NCBI GenBank assembly: GCA_021298155.1
Contig: JAJTEN010000001.1
Location: forward strand, 43,097-107,096
Origin: Sphingobacteriales bacterium
GTDB lineage: Bacteria; Bacteroidota; Bacteroidia; UKL13-3
Length of the DNA: 64,000 nt
Reading direction: 5' to 3'
Positions within the stretch are counted from its first letter, which is position 1. Each line of letters starts with the position of its first letter. Shown in pieces: positions 8,488 to 16,336 of this stretch. Below the pieces are notes generated by a model. It saw only the letters and a list, made by a program, of their open reading frames with translations. It was not told the origin of the DNA and ran no database searches. Made by a program: the position numbers and the translations under genes.

Positions 8488-8910
8488 ATGAAATTAAACT
8501 GGGGAGGCAAATTATTCATTATTGCTGTTTCGTTTATGATTTTTGTAGTAACGATGGTGGTAATTATTTCTAGGCAAGATATGCCTTTAGTAGAGCAAGA
8601 TTATTACGAACGAGGATTAAACTATCAGCAAGAAATTGATAACAATGCTAACATGGATACATCGCTTACTATGGATATAGAAGGCGAACAATTAAAGATA
8701 TCAGGTGTACAACATGTACCTTCTGTGAAAGTAAACTATTATCGACCATCAAATCCAGATTTAGATCAAAACTTTTCTGTTAGTATCATGGCTGGCAAAC
8801 AAGTAGTTTATGATTTAAGTGAATTGGCCAAAGGTAAATGGATACTTTCTGTTACTTGGTTCAAGGCAGATAAAGAATATAAATTGAGTAAAGATTTCGA
8901 TAAGAAATGA
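8488..8910 (+). CDS. ccoH: cbb3 oxidase assembly protein CcoH (FixH)
   Basis: A 140-residue protein with one N-terminal transmembrane helix (about residues 7-29), the FixH signature PLVEQDYYERGLNYQQEID immediately after it, and a periplasmic beta-sandwich domain. FixH/CcoH interacts with CcoN during assembly. The gene lies 4 nt after ccoG and its last 4 nt overlap the next gene (ATGA), so the three are translationally coupled. The length is normal for Bacteroidota FixH. Confidence 0.92.
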   Translation: MKLNWGGKLFIIAVSFMIFVVTMVVIISRQDMPLVEQDYYERGLNYQQEIDNNANMDTSLTMDIEGEQLKISGVQHVPSVKVNYYRPSNPDLDQNFSVSIMAGKQVVYDLSELAKGKWILSVTWFKADKEYKLSKDFDKK

Positions 8911-9596
8911 TTTTCCTAACTGCTTTTTTAACAGGTTTGTTTGGAAGCTTTCATTGCGCAGGAATGTGCGGACCAATTGCGTTTGCCTTACCAGGTTCCA
9001 AAGAAAAGGGAGTATCGTTTTACTTTGGGAGATTTTTGTATAACCTGGGCAGAATGCTAAGTTATGCTTTACTTGGTTTTATATTAGGTAGCTTTGGATT
9101 AGGATTAAAATTAGCTGGCATACAGCAGGGATTAAGTATAAGTGTGGGAGTAATTATTATTGCCACACTTATCTATCAAAAATGGCTGCAAAGAGGAGGT
9201 GGATTTTCTATTTTTTCTCTGCTTTCATCCCAATTTATCCAAAAGTTATTTCGTTCTAAGAGTTTATTTTCATTGGGTTTAATTGGTATGCTTAATGGAT
9301 TGTTACCTTGTGGTTTTGTGTACATTGCAATATTAGGCGCATCGGTAACTCAGAATTCTTGGGATGGTGCAATATTTATGGCTTTGTTTGGTTTAGGAAC
9401 CTTCCCAATGATGTTTGGCGTTTCGATAATTGGGCAGTTTTTATCTCAAAAAACGCGTTCTACTTTGGTAAAATGGAGTCCGGTTTTTGCCTTTATTATA
9501 GCCATCTTATTTATTATTAGAGGATTAAACCTAGGGATTCCATACATGAGCCCTAAATTGGTTCAGCCAAAAGATGCTACCGAGCAATGTGATTAG
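8907..9596 (+). CDS. Sulfite exporter TauE/SafE (DsbD_2-like) membrane protein, cbb3-associated
   Basis: A 229-residue protein with about six transmembrane helices. It starts MIFLTAFLTGLFGSFHCAGMCGP; the HCxxMCG motif in the first helix is typical of the UreH/DsbD_2-like group of the SafE family, often linked to metal transfer. A second conserved cysteine lies in LNGLLPCGFVY, so two membrane cysteines could bind copper or exchange disulfides. It overlaps ccoH by 4 nt and ends the cco operon, which suggests a part in copper supply to the oxidase. The transported substrate is not proven by sequence. Confidence 0.85.
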   Translation: MIFLTAFLTGLFGSFHCAGMCGPIAFALPGSKEKGVSFYFGRFLYNLGRMLSYALLGFILGSFGLGLKLAGIQQGLSISVGVIIIATLIYQKWLQRGGGFSIFSLLSSQFIQKLFRSKSLFSLGLIGMLNGLLPCGFVYIAILGASVTQNSWDGAIFMALFGLGTFPMMFGVSIIGQFLSQKTRSTLVKWSPVFAFIIAILFIIRGLNLGIPYMSPKLVQPKDATEQCD

Positions 9597-9606
9597 ATAT
9601 TCTAAT

Positions 9607-9650
9607 TTGTTTAAGCAAGATAAGTTCCATTAATTTACAAGCTTAAACAA
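9607..9650. repeat. Inverted repeat behind the cco operon, possible weak terminator
   Basis: A perfect 10-bp inverted repeat, TTGTTTAAGC (9607-9616) and GCTTAAACAA (9641-9650), with a 24-nt loop. It lies between the SafE-like gene and the glycosyltransferase gene. There is no long T run behind it, so termination is only a possibility. Confidence 0.45.
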
Positions 9651-9662
9651 TCATTCTGCTGT

Positions 9663-10787
9663 ATGTTACATCTTTTAATTGACGATGAAATCTTTATTTA
9701 TCAGAGGTTTGGTGGTGTTTCGCGCATTTTTGCCATACTGCTAGAGCGATTAAAAAAAGAGCCAGATATAAATTTATTATTTCGTTCTACTTACTCAGAG
9801 AATGAATATTTACAAGCGGTTTATCCAAGTGTTTATCCTCCTTTTTTGAAGAATTATCAGTTTCCTCTTAAGGGTAAAATAATGCGTGGAGTACTTAAAT
9901 CTATTAACCATGCTCATATAAAAAGGCAATTGTTAAGTGGCAAGGTTGATGTTTTTCATCCGAGTTTTTATGAAGACTTTTATATAGAATCCCTCAAAAA
10001 ATCTAAGGCTAAGTTGGTATTTACGGTTCACGATTTAATTCATGAAAAGTTCCCCGCAAACGAATCGGATAGGAGAATGGCAGAAAAAAAAGCGGCTAAT
10101 ATTGCTTGCGCAGACAAAATTATTGTTGTTTCTGAGCATACTAAAAAAGATTTGTTGGAGCAGTATCCCTTTGTAAATCCAGAAATTATTGAAGTAATAC
10201 CCCTTTCGCATTCACTTCCCAGTATTTCTGAACCAATTATTGGCTTGCCAGCCAGGTATATTTTATTTGTAGGTGAACGCGCTGGATATAAGAACTTCAT
10301 ACAATTGCTTCAGGCATTTGAAAAAATCAGCAGAGAGTTTCCTGATGTGCATTTATTTTGCGCTGGCAGCAGACCATTTTCTGCCGCAGAAAACGAAGCC
10401 ATTGTTAAGGCTAATTTACAGGGTAAAGTGAAACAAAAAGCCCTTACAGAGGGGCAACTAAAATTTGCGTATGAAAAGGCTTTATTTTTTGTATTTCCAT
10501 CTCTGTATGAAGGATTTGGGATTCCAATATTGGAGGCATTTGCATCACAGGTGCCTGTATTAATTAGCAATAGGTCTAGTTTACCCGAAGTGGCTGGAGA
10601 GGCTGCATTGCAATTTGATCCAGATACAGCGGAAGATTTATACAAACAAATGAAATTGCTTATAAATGATGTTAATTTGCGCCAAGAATTGATAGTTTTG
10701 GGTAGTAATCGCGTGAAAGATTTTAGCTGGGAAAAACATTATTCCAAAACCTTAGAGGTATATCATTCGTTAATAAGGAAAAGTTGA
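9663..10787 (+). CDS. Glycosyltransferase family 4 (group 1) protein
   Basis: A 374-residue GT-B fold enzyme, probably cytosolic and membrane-associated, transferring a sugar from a nucleotide-sugar donor. The N-terminal acceptor domain starts MLHLLIDDEIF with a glycine-containing turn (QRFGGVSR). The C-terminal donor domain holds VGERAGYKNF near residue 203 and the family's EGFGIPILEAFASQVPV motif near 280, with the first E of the EX7E pair at the start, then SSLPEVAGEAALQFDP. Families RfaB and mannosyltransferase-like GT4 share this pattern. The acceptor is unknown. The next gene overlaps by 4 nt. Confidence 0.88.
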   Translation: MLHLLIDDEIFIYQRFGGVSRIFAILLERLKKEPDINLLFRSTYSENEYLQAVYPSVYPPFLKNYQFPLKGKIMRGVLKSINHAHIKRQLLSGKVDVFHPSFYEDFYIESLKKSKAKLVFTVHDLIHEKFPANESDRRMAEKKAANIACADKIIVVSEHTKKDLLEQYPFVNPEIIEVIPLSHSLPSISEPIIGLPARYILFVGERAGYKNFIQLLQAFEKISREFPDVHLFCAGSRPFSAAENEAIVKANLQGKVKQKALTEGQLKFAYEKALFFVFPSLYEGFGIPILEAFASQVPVLISNRSSLPEVAGEAALQFDPDTAEDLYKQMKLLINDVNLRQELIVLGSNRVKDFSWEKHYSKTLEVYHSLIRKS

Positions 10788-11362
10788 AGGTTTTACTAAT
10801 AGATAATTACGATTCTTTCATACACATATTAAGCGATTATTTCGCTCAATTGGGTGTGGATTGCGTGGTAATTAGGAATGATGAAGCAAAACTATTGAAA
10901 TTAACCCCGAAAGATTTTGATGCAATGGTTATTGGTCCGGGACCAGCAACTCCAGATAAATCAGGGTTTTTAATGACAATTTTGCCCAATTGGATAAGTA
11001 ATTTGCCTGTATTGGGAGTGTGTTTGGGACATCAAGCTATTGGAGAATATTTTGGTGCAAAATTGCTTAGGGCCAAAAAACCAAGGCATGGGAAAGTAGA
11101 TCAAATGACCCATTCGGGTGGCGAAATTTTTGAGGGTGTGCCAAATGGCTTTTTTGCTACTCGGTATCATTCCCTAATTTTAAAAGATTTGCCTCCCGTT
11201 TTGAAAGGCGACTGTTGGTGTAATGATGAGTTAATGGCGCTATCTCACGTTTCACTGCCGGTATTTGGACTCCAATTTCATCCAGAAAGTTGTGAAACAC
11301 AATTTGGTTTAAGGATTGTAAAAAACTTTTTAGATTTGGCAAAAAAATATACTCAAATCTAA
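10784..11362 (+). CDS. Aminodeoxychorismate/anthranilate synthase component II (glutamine amidotransferase)
   Basis: A 192-residue class I glutamine amidotransferase that releases ammonia from glutamine for synthesis of p-aminobenzoate or anthranilate. The conserved start VLLIDNYDSFIH, the oxyanion region GPGPATPDKSG, the nucleophile in VCLGHQAIGEYFG (Cys near residue 80) and the catalytic His-x-Glu in FHPES (near 167) are all present. The frame opens with TTG at 10784, overlapping the TGA stop of the previous gene; no ATG lies nearby, so TTG is the likely start. PabA and TrpG cannot be told apart here because no partner subunit gene is adjacent. Confidence 0.9.
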   Translation: MKVLLIDNYDSFIHILSDYFAQLGVDCVVIRNDEAKLLKLTPKDFDAMVIGPGPATPDKSGFLMTILPNWISNLPVLGVCLGHQAIGEYFGAKLLRAKKPRHGKVDQMTHSGGEIFEGVPNGFFATRYHSLILKDLPPVLKGDCWCNDELMALSHVSLPVFGLQFHPESCETQFGLRIVKNFLDLAKKYTQI

Positions 11363-11397
11363 GATTTATATATATTTGATAAAGAATAATAATTTGA

Positions 11398-12162
11398 ATG
11401 GAATACAATATTCGTAAAGAAGGAAAATTCAGTTACATCGATGAAGGGGAGGGAGAGGTTCTTGTATTGTTGCATGGACTTTTTGGAGCTTTAAGTAATT
11501 GGAAAGACGTTTTAAATCATTTTAGTAAGAGCCACAGGGTAGTAATACCCCTCATGCCGATATTTGAAATGAATATTTTAAAGTTAAGCGTAGAAGGTTT
11601 AGCTAATTTTATTAAAGAATTTATAGAATTTAAAGGGTTCACCAAAGTACATTTATTAGGCAACTCATTGGGAGGTCATGTGGCTTTGGTTTATATTAAA
11701 AAATACCCTGAAAAAGTAGAGTCGTTACTGCTTACTGGTAGTTCTGGTTTATATGAGAATGCATTTGGTGCATCCTATCCACGCAAAGGCGATAAAGAAT
11801 ATTTGAGAGATCGGATCAGTTTAACTTTCTATGATCCCTCAACTACCACAGATGAATTGGTAGACGAAGTATACGGAATTATTCAAGATAAAGGGAAACT
11901 ATTGCGTATCTTAACGATGGCAAAATCGGCTATCCGTCACAATATGCGCAAGGATCTTCCAAACTTTATGATGCCAGTTTGTTTAATTTGGGGCAAACAA
12001 GATACCGTAACGCCTCCCGAGGTTTGTGAGGAGTTTCATAGTTTGTTGCCAAATTCTGAAATGCATTTTATTGATAAGTGCGGACATGCACCTATGATGG
12101 AACAACCGCTTGCATTTAATCTTTTGGCAGATCAATTCTATAAAAAGCACACCGCTAGGTAA
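11398..12162 (+). CDS. Alpha/beta hydrolase
   Basis: A 254-residue alpha/beta-fold hydrolase, probably an esterase-like cytosolic enzyme. The catalytic triad is visible: nucleophile Ser in GNSLGGH (near residue 98), Asp in WGKQDTVTPP (near 202) and His in CGHAPMMEQP (near 228); the oxyanion-hole motif LLHGLFGALSNW is near residue 23. The substrate is unknown. A Bacteroidota -7 box (TATATTTG, 11371-11378) stands 19 nt upstream of the ATG, without a clear -33 box, so the gene may start a unit with the CBS and NAD kinase genes, which follow with gaps of 4 and 2 nt. Confidence 0.88.
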   Translation: MEYNIRKEGKFSYIDEGEGEVLVLLHGLFGALSNWKDVLNHFSKSHRVVIPLMPIFEMNILKLSVEGLANFIKEFIEFKGFTKVHLLGNSLGGHVALVYIKKYPEKVESLLLTGSSGLYENAFGASYPRKGDKEYLRDRISLTFYDPSTTTDELVDEVYGIIQDKGKLLRILTMAKSAIRHNMRKDLPNFMMPVCLIWGKQDTVTPPEVCEEFHSLLPNSEMHFIDKCGHAPMMEQPLAFNLLADQFYKKHTAR

Positions 12163-12166
12163 AAAT

Positions 12167-12829
12167 ATGTTTGCCAACCAATTTATATCTAATGAGATTT
12201 TTCCGCTTAAAAAATCAGACTCAGTCGAGTCGGCGGGATTATTTTTACAAGATTTTCAGGTAAAAGAGCTTCCCATTGTTGAGGGTGGAAAAGTGTTGGG
12301 AATGGTAAATGAAACTATTTTACAGCAAACAGAAAAAAATGGGGTAGAAGAGTGCATGGATATATCAATAGGATCATACCTTGTGCATGAGTTTACCCAT
12401 TTTTTTGAGCTTTGGAAGCGGTTTAATCAAACCCATTTTGATACATTAGCACTTGTAAATTCTGAACAACAATTTAGGGGAATTGTGGCTGCTAAAGATG
12501 TTTTAAAACAATCGTATTCCTCTTTGGCTCTGGCGCAAGAAGGCTCTTTTTTGATAATTGAAGTGCCCGTAATCCAGTATTCATTAGCTGAGATTTCAAG
12601 GATTTGTGAAAGTAATGACGCTAAAATTGTGCATTTAATGGTTGAGCACAAAGGAGCCAATACCAACCTGTTGCATGTTTCTGTGCAACTAAATAAAATT
12701 TACCTTAATCACGTTATCGCTAGCTTAGATAGATTTGGGTATAGTGTTATTCATACCAATTCGCCACTAGATCCAAATCAAAATATGGATGACAGGTATA
12801 ATTGGTTGCTTAAGTATTTAAGTACCTAA
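12167..12829 (+). CDS. CBS domain-containing protein
   Basis: A 220-residue cytosolic protein with a CBS pair in the first 130 residues (KELPIVEGGKVLGMVNE and HFDTLALVNSEQQFRGIVAAKDVL are the two CBS strand-loop-helix units) and an ACT-like C-terminal half. CBS pairs bind adenosyl ligands and act as energy or ligand sensors. I chose the ATG at 12167, 4 nt after the hydrolase stop; a longer frame starting inside the hydrolase gene is not needed. The gene lies 2 nt before nadK, a conserved Bacteroidota neighbourhood, which hints at a nucleotide-sensing task near NADP synthesis, but no function is established. Confidence 0.82.
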   Translation: MFANQFISNEIFPLKKSDSVESAGLFLQDFQVKELPIVEGGKVLGMVNETILQQTEKNGVEECMDISIGSYLVHEFTHFFELWKRFNQTHFDTLALVNSEQQFRGIVAAKDVLKQSYSSLALAQEGSFLIIEVPVIQYSLAEISRICESNDAKIVHLMVEHKGANTNLLHVSVQLNKIYLNHVIASLDRFGYSVIHTNSPLDPNQNMDDRYNWLLKYLST

Positions 12830-12831
12830 AT

Positions 12832-13725
12832 ATGAAATTAGCCATTTTTGGAAAAAACTTTAAAGAGGAAAGATTTGAAGAAATTCAACTTTTTTTTGAT
12901 GAATTGATTCAACAACAAATTCCCTTTACAATTTACAGGAAATATTATGAAGATTGCCTTCGCAACGGATTACACCTGCCACCCAATCTAAAAGTTTTTA
13001 ACGATTATGAAGATTTTGATGCCAGTGAGACTGATTTTTTTATTAGTATAGGTGGTGATGGAACTATATTAAATAGCCTTGAAATAATTAGACAGCATGC
13101 TATACCTGTGGTAGGTATTAATACCGGAAGATTAGGGTTTTTAGCTGGTGTTTCGGCTGCAGATGCCCACAAACTAATCAAGCAACTAGAAAATGGTGCT
13201 TTTTCAATTGATAAGCGAACCTTATTAGAATTGAGTGCCAACAAAAATATGTTTGGTGGGGTAAAATATGCTTTGAATGATTTTGTGGTGCACAAAAAAG
13301 ATAGTTCAAGTATGATTACCATTCATACCTATATTAATGGAGAGTTTTTAAATTCGTACTGGAGTGATGGGCTAATTATTTCTACCCCTACCGGGTCAAC
13401 AGGATATAACTTAAGTTGCGGTGGTCCAATCCTTTATCCTTCATCTCAAAGTTTCGTCATTACACCAATTGCCCCGCATAATTTAAATGTGAGACCGATG
13501 ATTATTTCGGATCAAAATGTGATTTCATTTGAAGTTGAAGGTCGCAGCTCAACTTTTCTGGCAACCCTTGATTCGCGCTCAGAGAGTATCAATACCAGCA
13601 CACAAATAGCAATTAAAAAAGCAGATTTCTGTTTAAATCTCATTCGTTTGGATGGTGATAATTATCTCAAAACACTCCGCGAAAAACTAATGTGGGGATT
13701 TGATAACAGAAATTTCAGAAATTAA
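12832..13725 (+). CDS. nadK: NAD kinase
   Basis: A 297-residue enzyme that phosphorylates NAD to NADP. The diagnostic motifs are present: GGDGTIL near residue 75, NTGRLGFLA near 99 and TPTGSTGYNLSCGGP near 188. The length fits the bacterial family (about 290). The ATG at 12832 is 2 nt after the CBS gene, indicating co-transcription. It is the only NADP-forming step in most bacteria and probably essential. Confidence 0.97.
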   Translation: MKLAIFGKNFKEERFEEIQLFFDELIQQQIPFTIYRKYYEDCLRNGLHLPPNLKVFNDYEDFDASETDFFISIGGDGTILNSLEIIRQHAIPVVGINTGRLGFLAGVSAADAHKLIKQLENGAFSIDKRTLLELSANKNMFGGVKYALNDFVVHKKDSSSMITIHTYINGEFLNSYWSDGLIISTPTGSTGYNLSCGGPILYPSSQSFVITPIAPHNLNVRPMIISDQNVISFEVEGRSSTFLATLDSRSESINTSTQIAIKKADFCLNLIRLDGDNYLKTLREKLMWGFDNRNFRN

Positions 13726-13806
13726 TTCGCGCTTCAAAAATTTCTGCATCCTGAGAAGCTTTTTTTGAGTTTTTTTGTATCATTTTCAGAATACTATGCG
13801 TTATTC

Positions 13807-13836
13807 TTGCGGGTTTCCTAAAAATCAGTATTTTTG
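13807..13836 (+). promoter_or_regulatory. Bacteroidota-type promoter of the envelope-biogenesis run
   Basis: TTG at 13807-13809, exactly 19 bp of spacer, and TATTTTTG (TAnnTTTG) at 13829-13836. The -7 box ends 5 nt before the ATG at 13842, so the transcript may be nearly leaderless. Confidence 0.6.
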
Positions 13837-13841
13837 CTTTT

Positions 13842-14771
13842 ATGGATAGTTTAAAAAGAAAATTATTATTCGTTTTTTCGCTCGTTAGTAGCTTGATTGT
13901 TAGCGCTCAACATGTAGAAGTTGGGTTAATGCTTGGTGCATCTAATTATTTGGGAGATTTGAGCAATGAAACAATTGTGTTGAAACAGACTCATTTCTCG
14001 GGTTCTTTGTTTGGCAGGTATAATTTTTCGCCACGATTGGCCGTGAAAGGAAGTTTCGGTTATGCAAGGGTTTCGGGAGATGATAAAAACTTTGTTTCTG
14101 AGAAAAGAGATTATATGTTGAATCAAGTTGAAGTGAAAGATTTTGAATTTAATAAATTCAGGAACTTAAATTTCTTTTCTGATATCTATGAATTTTCATT
14201 GCATGGAGAGTTTAATTTGCTACCCAATGATTTAAATTCATACAATACAAGGCCTTTTGTGCCCTATGTGTTTATGGGTATAGGTATTTTTAATTTTAAC
14301 CCTAAGACCACGTACAATAATACAACGATCGAATTACAGCCTGTTGCCACTGAAGGTCAGGGTTCTACCACCTACAATGATTTCAAGCCTTACAACTTAA
14401 GTTCTATGTGTATTCCTATTGGATTAGGATTTCGGCAAAAAATTGGAGACGACTTTTTTCTTGGTGTAGAAGCTGGGGTAAGGTTTACATCTACCAATTA
14501 TTTAGACGATGTTGGTGGCGTTTATGGAAGTAGGTCTGTAATAAGTGGAGCAACGGGCAGAACGGGTTTGCATTTATCTGACCGATCATGGGAGTTAAAC
14601 CCAAGCGCCGATCCAATAAATAATCCAAATCCATTATCTGAAGCCTATATTTTTAATGAAAATGACAAAAGAAGCGTGCGTGAAACTTTCAGGAATGATG
14701 TTTATTTTATGGCTGGAATTACGCTTTCATACACACTTCGCTTCAGAGGCCAGGGCTGTCCACAATTTTAA
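13842..14771 (+). CDS. Outer-membrane beta-barrel protein (DUF6089-like)
   Basis: A 309-residue exported protein. A signal peptide (about residues 1-21, ending VSAQ) is followed by alternating amphipathic strands with the motif VGLMLGASNYLGDLS at the start of the mature chain, typical of small Bacteroidota outer-membrane barrels placed next to uppS and bamA. Conserved inner segments are FVPYVFMGIGIFNFNP and CIPIGLGFRQKIGDDFFLGVEAGVRFTSTNYLDDV. It is a paralogue of the next gene, from which it is separated by 4 nt. Its function is unknown; the context suggests a part in envelope assembly. A consensus promoter lies directly upstream. Confidence 0.8.
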   Translation: MDSLKRKLLFVFSLVSSLIVSAQHVEVGLMLGASNYLGDLSNETIVLKQTHFSGSLFGRYNFSPRLAVKGSFGYARVSGDDKNFVSEKRDYMLNQVEVKDFEFNKFRNLNFFSDIYEFSLHGEFNLLPNDLNSYNTRPFVPYVFMGIGIFNFNPKTTYNNTTIELQPVATEGQGSTTYNDFKPYNLSSMCIPIGLGFRQKIGDDFFLGVEAGVRFTSTNYLDDVGGVYGSRSVISGATGRTGLHLSDRSWELNPSADPINNPNPLSEAYIFNENDKRSVRETFRNDVYFMAGITLSYTLRFRGQGCPQF

Positions 14772-14775
14772 TTGA

Positions 14776-15564
14776 ATGAAAAAGGGGCTGCTATTCATTT
14801 TTCTTTGTATTGGTTTGCTTAGCAAAGCTCAAAAAACTGAATTGGGTTTGCACGCTGGTGCTAGCACTTATTATGGTGATTTAGCTCCAAGTGTAAGTTT
14901 GAATGAAATACATCCTGCTTTTGGTTTTTTTGTGAGAAGAAATTTAAGCAATACTTGGGCAATCAGAACAGAATTGAACAGATTTACTGTTTCTGGTAAC
15001 GACAATAATTTCGCCTATAATGCGGCTAGAAATTTAAGTTTCCAGAGTCATATTAATGAGGCTGCCATGGTGATTGAATTTAATTATCTCAAATATGGTC
15101 CATATGTATTAGACAAAAAATATACCTCATACGTATATGCAGGTATTGCGGGTTTTAATTATAACCCTCAAGCAAACTTGCGCGGAGTGTGGTACGATTT
15201 AAGAGATTACAGAACAGAGGGCATTGGCTATAATACTTTAGCATTGGCTATTCCATTTGGAATTGGATTTAAATATATGGCCAGTAAAAAATTTGCCTTC
15301 GAATGCCAACTTGGTTTCAGAAGAACCTTCACCGATTATTTGGATGATGTGAGCAATGTGTATCCCGATGTGGTTAATAGATTTGAACAAAGTGGTTTAA
15401 TTGGGGCAACGTTAACAGATAGATCTATTGAAAAAACGGGAACACCCGGTTATAAATTAGGTTATAAACGCGGAGATCCAAATACTAAGGATTGGTATAT
15501 GAGCTTTACAGTAGGGTGTGCTATGCGGTTAAATACCAAATCAAAATGTGCCCGATTTTTTTAA
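14776..15564 (+). CDS. Outer-membrane beta-barrel protein (DUF6089-like), paralogue
   Basis: A 262-residue exported barrel protein with a signal peptide (MKKGLLFIFLCIGLLSKAQ) and the same opening motif as its upstream neighbour (ELGLHAGASTYYGDLA). The shared segments SYVYAGIAGFNYNP, IPFGIGFKY and FRRTFTDYLDDVSNVYPD show that the two arose by tandem duplication and then diverged; this copy is about 45 residues shorter. It ends with a Cys near the C-terminus (SKCARFF), comparable to RGQGCPQF in the first copy. It leads into uppS and bamA, probably in one transcript. The function is unknown. Confidence 0.8.
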   Translation: MKKGLLFIFLCIGLLSKAQKTELGLHAGASTYYGDLAPSVSLNEIHPAFGFFVRRNLSNTWAIRTELNRFTVSGNDNNFAYNAARNLSFQSHINEAAMVIEFNYLKYGPYVLDKKYTSYVYAGIAGFNYNPQANLRGVWYDLRDYRTEGIGYNTLALAIPFGIGFKYMASKKFAFECQLGFRRTFTDYLDDVSNVYPDVVNRFEQSGLIGATLTDRSIEKTGTPGYKLGYKRGDPNTKDWYMSFTVGCAMRLNTKSKCARFF

Positions 15565-15591
15565 AGTGGGTTGGAAATAGTAGAGAAAAAA

Positions 15592-16335
15592 ATGAGTTTG
15601 AAAGAAAAGTTAATTGCAGATAAAATGCCCCAGCATATTGCTATCATTATGGATGGAAATGGCAGGTGGGCAAAAGGTAGAGGTAAATTCAGGATTTTTG
15701 GGCACCAAAATGGTGTTTCAACGGTAAAGACCATAACAGAAGCTTGTGCTGAGCTTGGTGTAAAATACCTTACTTTATATGCATTTTCTACAGAAAATTG
15801 GAACAGACCAGCTATTGAGGTTCGAGCACTTATGGAATTATTGGTTGATACCATGAGGAAAGAGCTGCCAACCTTGATGGAGAATGGTATTAAACTTTCA
15901 TTTATAGGTAACCAAAGTGACTTGCCTGTAAAATGCCAAAAGCAAATTGAGGTAACGATGGAAGAAACCAAGCACAATACTCGAATGAATTTGGTTTTAG
16001 CATTAAGCTATAGTGCTAAATGGGATTTGGTTCAGGCCATTAAAAATATTAGTAATGATGCAATGAATGGCAAAATAAATGTAGCAGATATCAATGATTC
16101 ATTGGTTGATAGTTACCTTTCTACCCATTGGATGCCTCACCCAGAATTGTTGATAAGAACCAGTGGTGAAAAGAGAATTAGTAACTTTTTGCTATGGGAA
16201 ATCGCTTATAGTGAGCTATACTTTACTGAAAAACTATGGCCCGATTTTACAAAAGAAGATTTATATGATGCGATTTATGACTTTCAAAACAGAGAAAGAC
16301 GTTTTGGTAAAACCAGTGAGCAATTGAGTAATTAG
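15592..16335 (+). CDS. uppS: Isoprenyl transferase (undecaprenyl diphosphate synthase)
   Basis: A 247-residue cis-prenyltransferase that makes the C55 carrier lipid for peptidoglycan and surface glycans. Family signatures are intact: IAIIMDGNGRWAKGRG near the start with the catalytic Asp, FGHQNG, LTLYAFSTENWNRP near residue 65, and LLIRTSGEKRISNFLLW near 190 with the substrate-binding Arg residues. I chose the ATG at 15592; a TTG-initiated frame starts 21 nt earlier but would add an atypical extension. The gene is followed after 1 nt by bamA, a common Bacteroidota arrangement. Confidence 0.95.
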   Translation: MSLKEKLIADKMPQHIAIIMDGNGRWAKGRGKFRIFGHQNGVSTVKTITEACAELGVKYLTLYAFSTENWNRPAIEVRALMELLVDTMRKELPTLMENGIKLSFIGNQSDLPVKCQKQIEVTMEETKHNTRMNLVLALSYSAKWDLVQAIKNISNDAMNGKINVADINDSLVDSYLSTHWMPHPELLIRTSGEKRISNFLLWEIAYSELYFTEKLWPDFTKEDLYDAIYDFQNRERRFGKTSEQLSN

Positions 16336-16336
16336 T

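Noticed and set aside
13731..13765. GCTTC/GAAGC hairpin plus T run behind nadK as a terminator
   Set aside because: The stem is only 5 bp with a long loop; it may be a weak terminator, but support is too thin to list.
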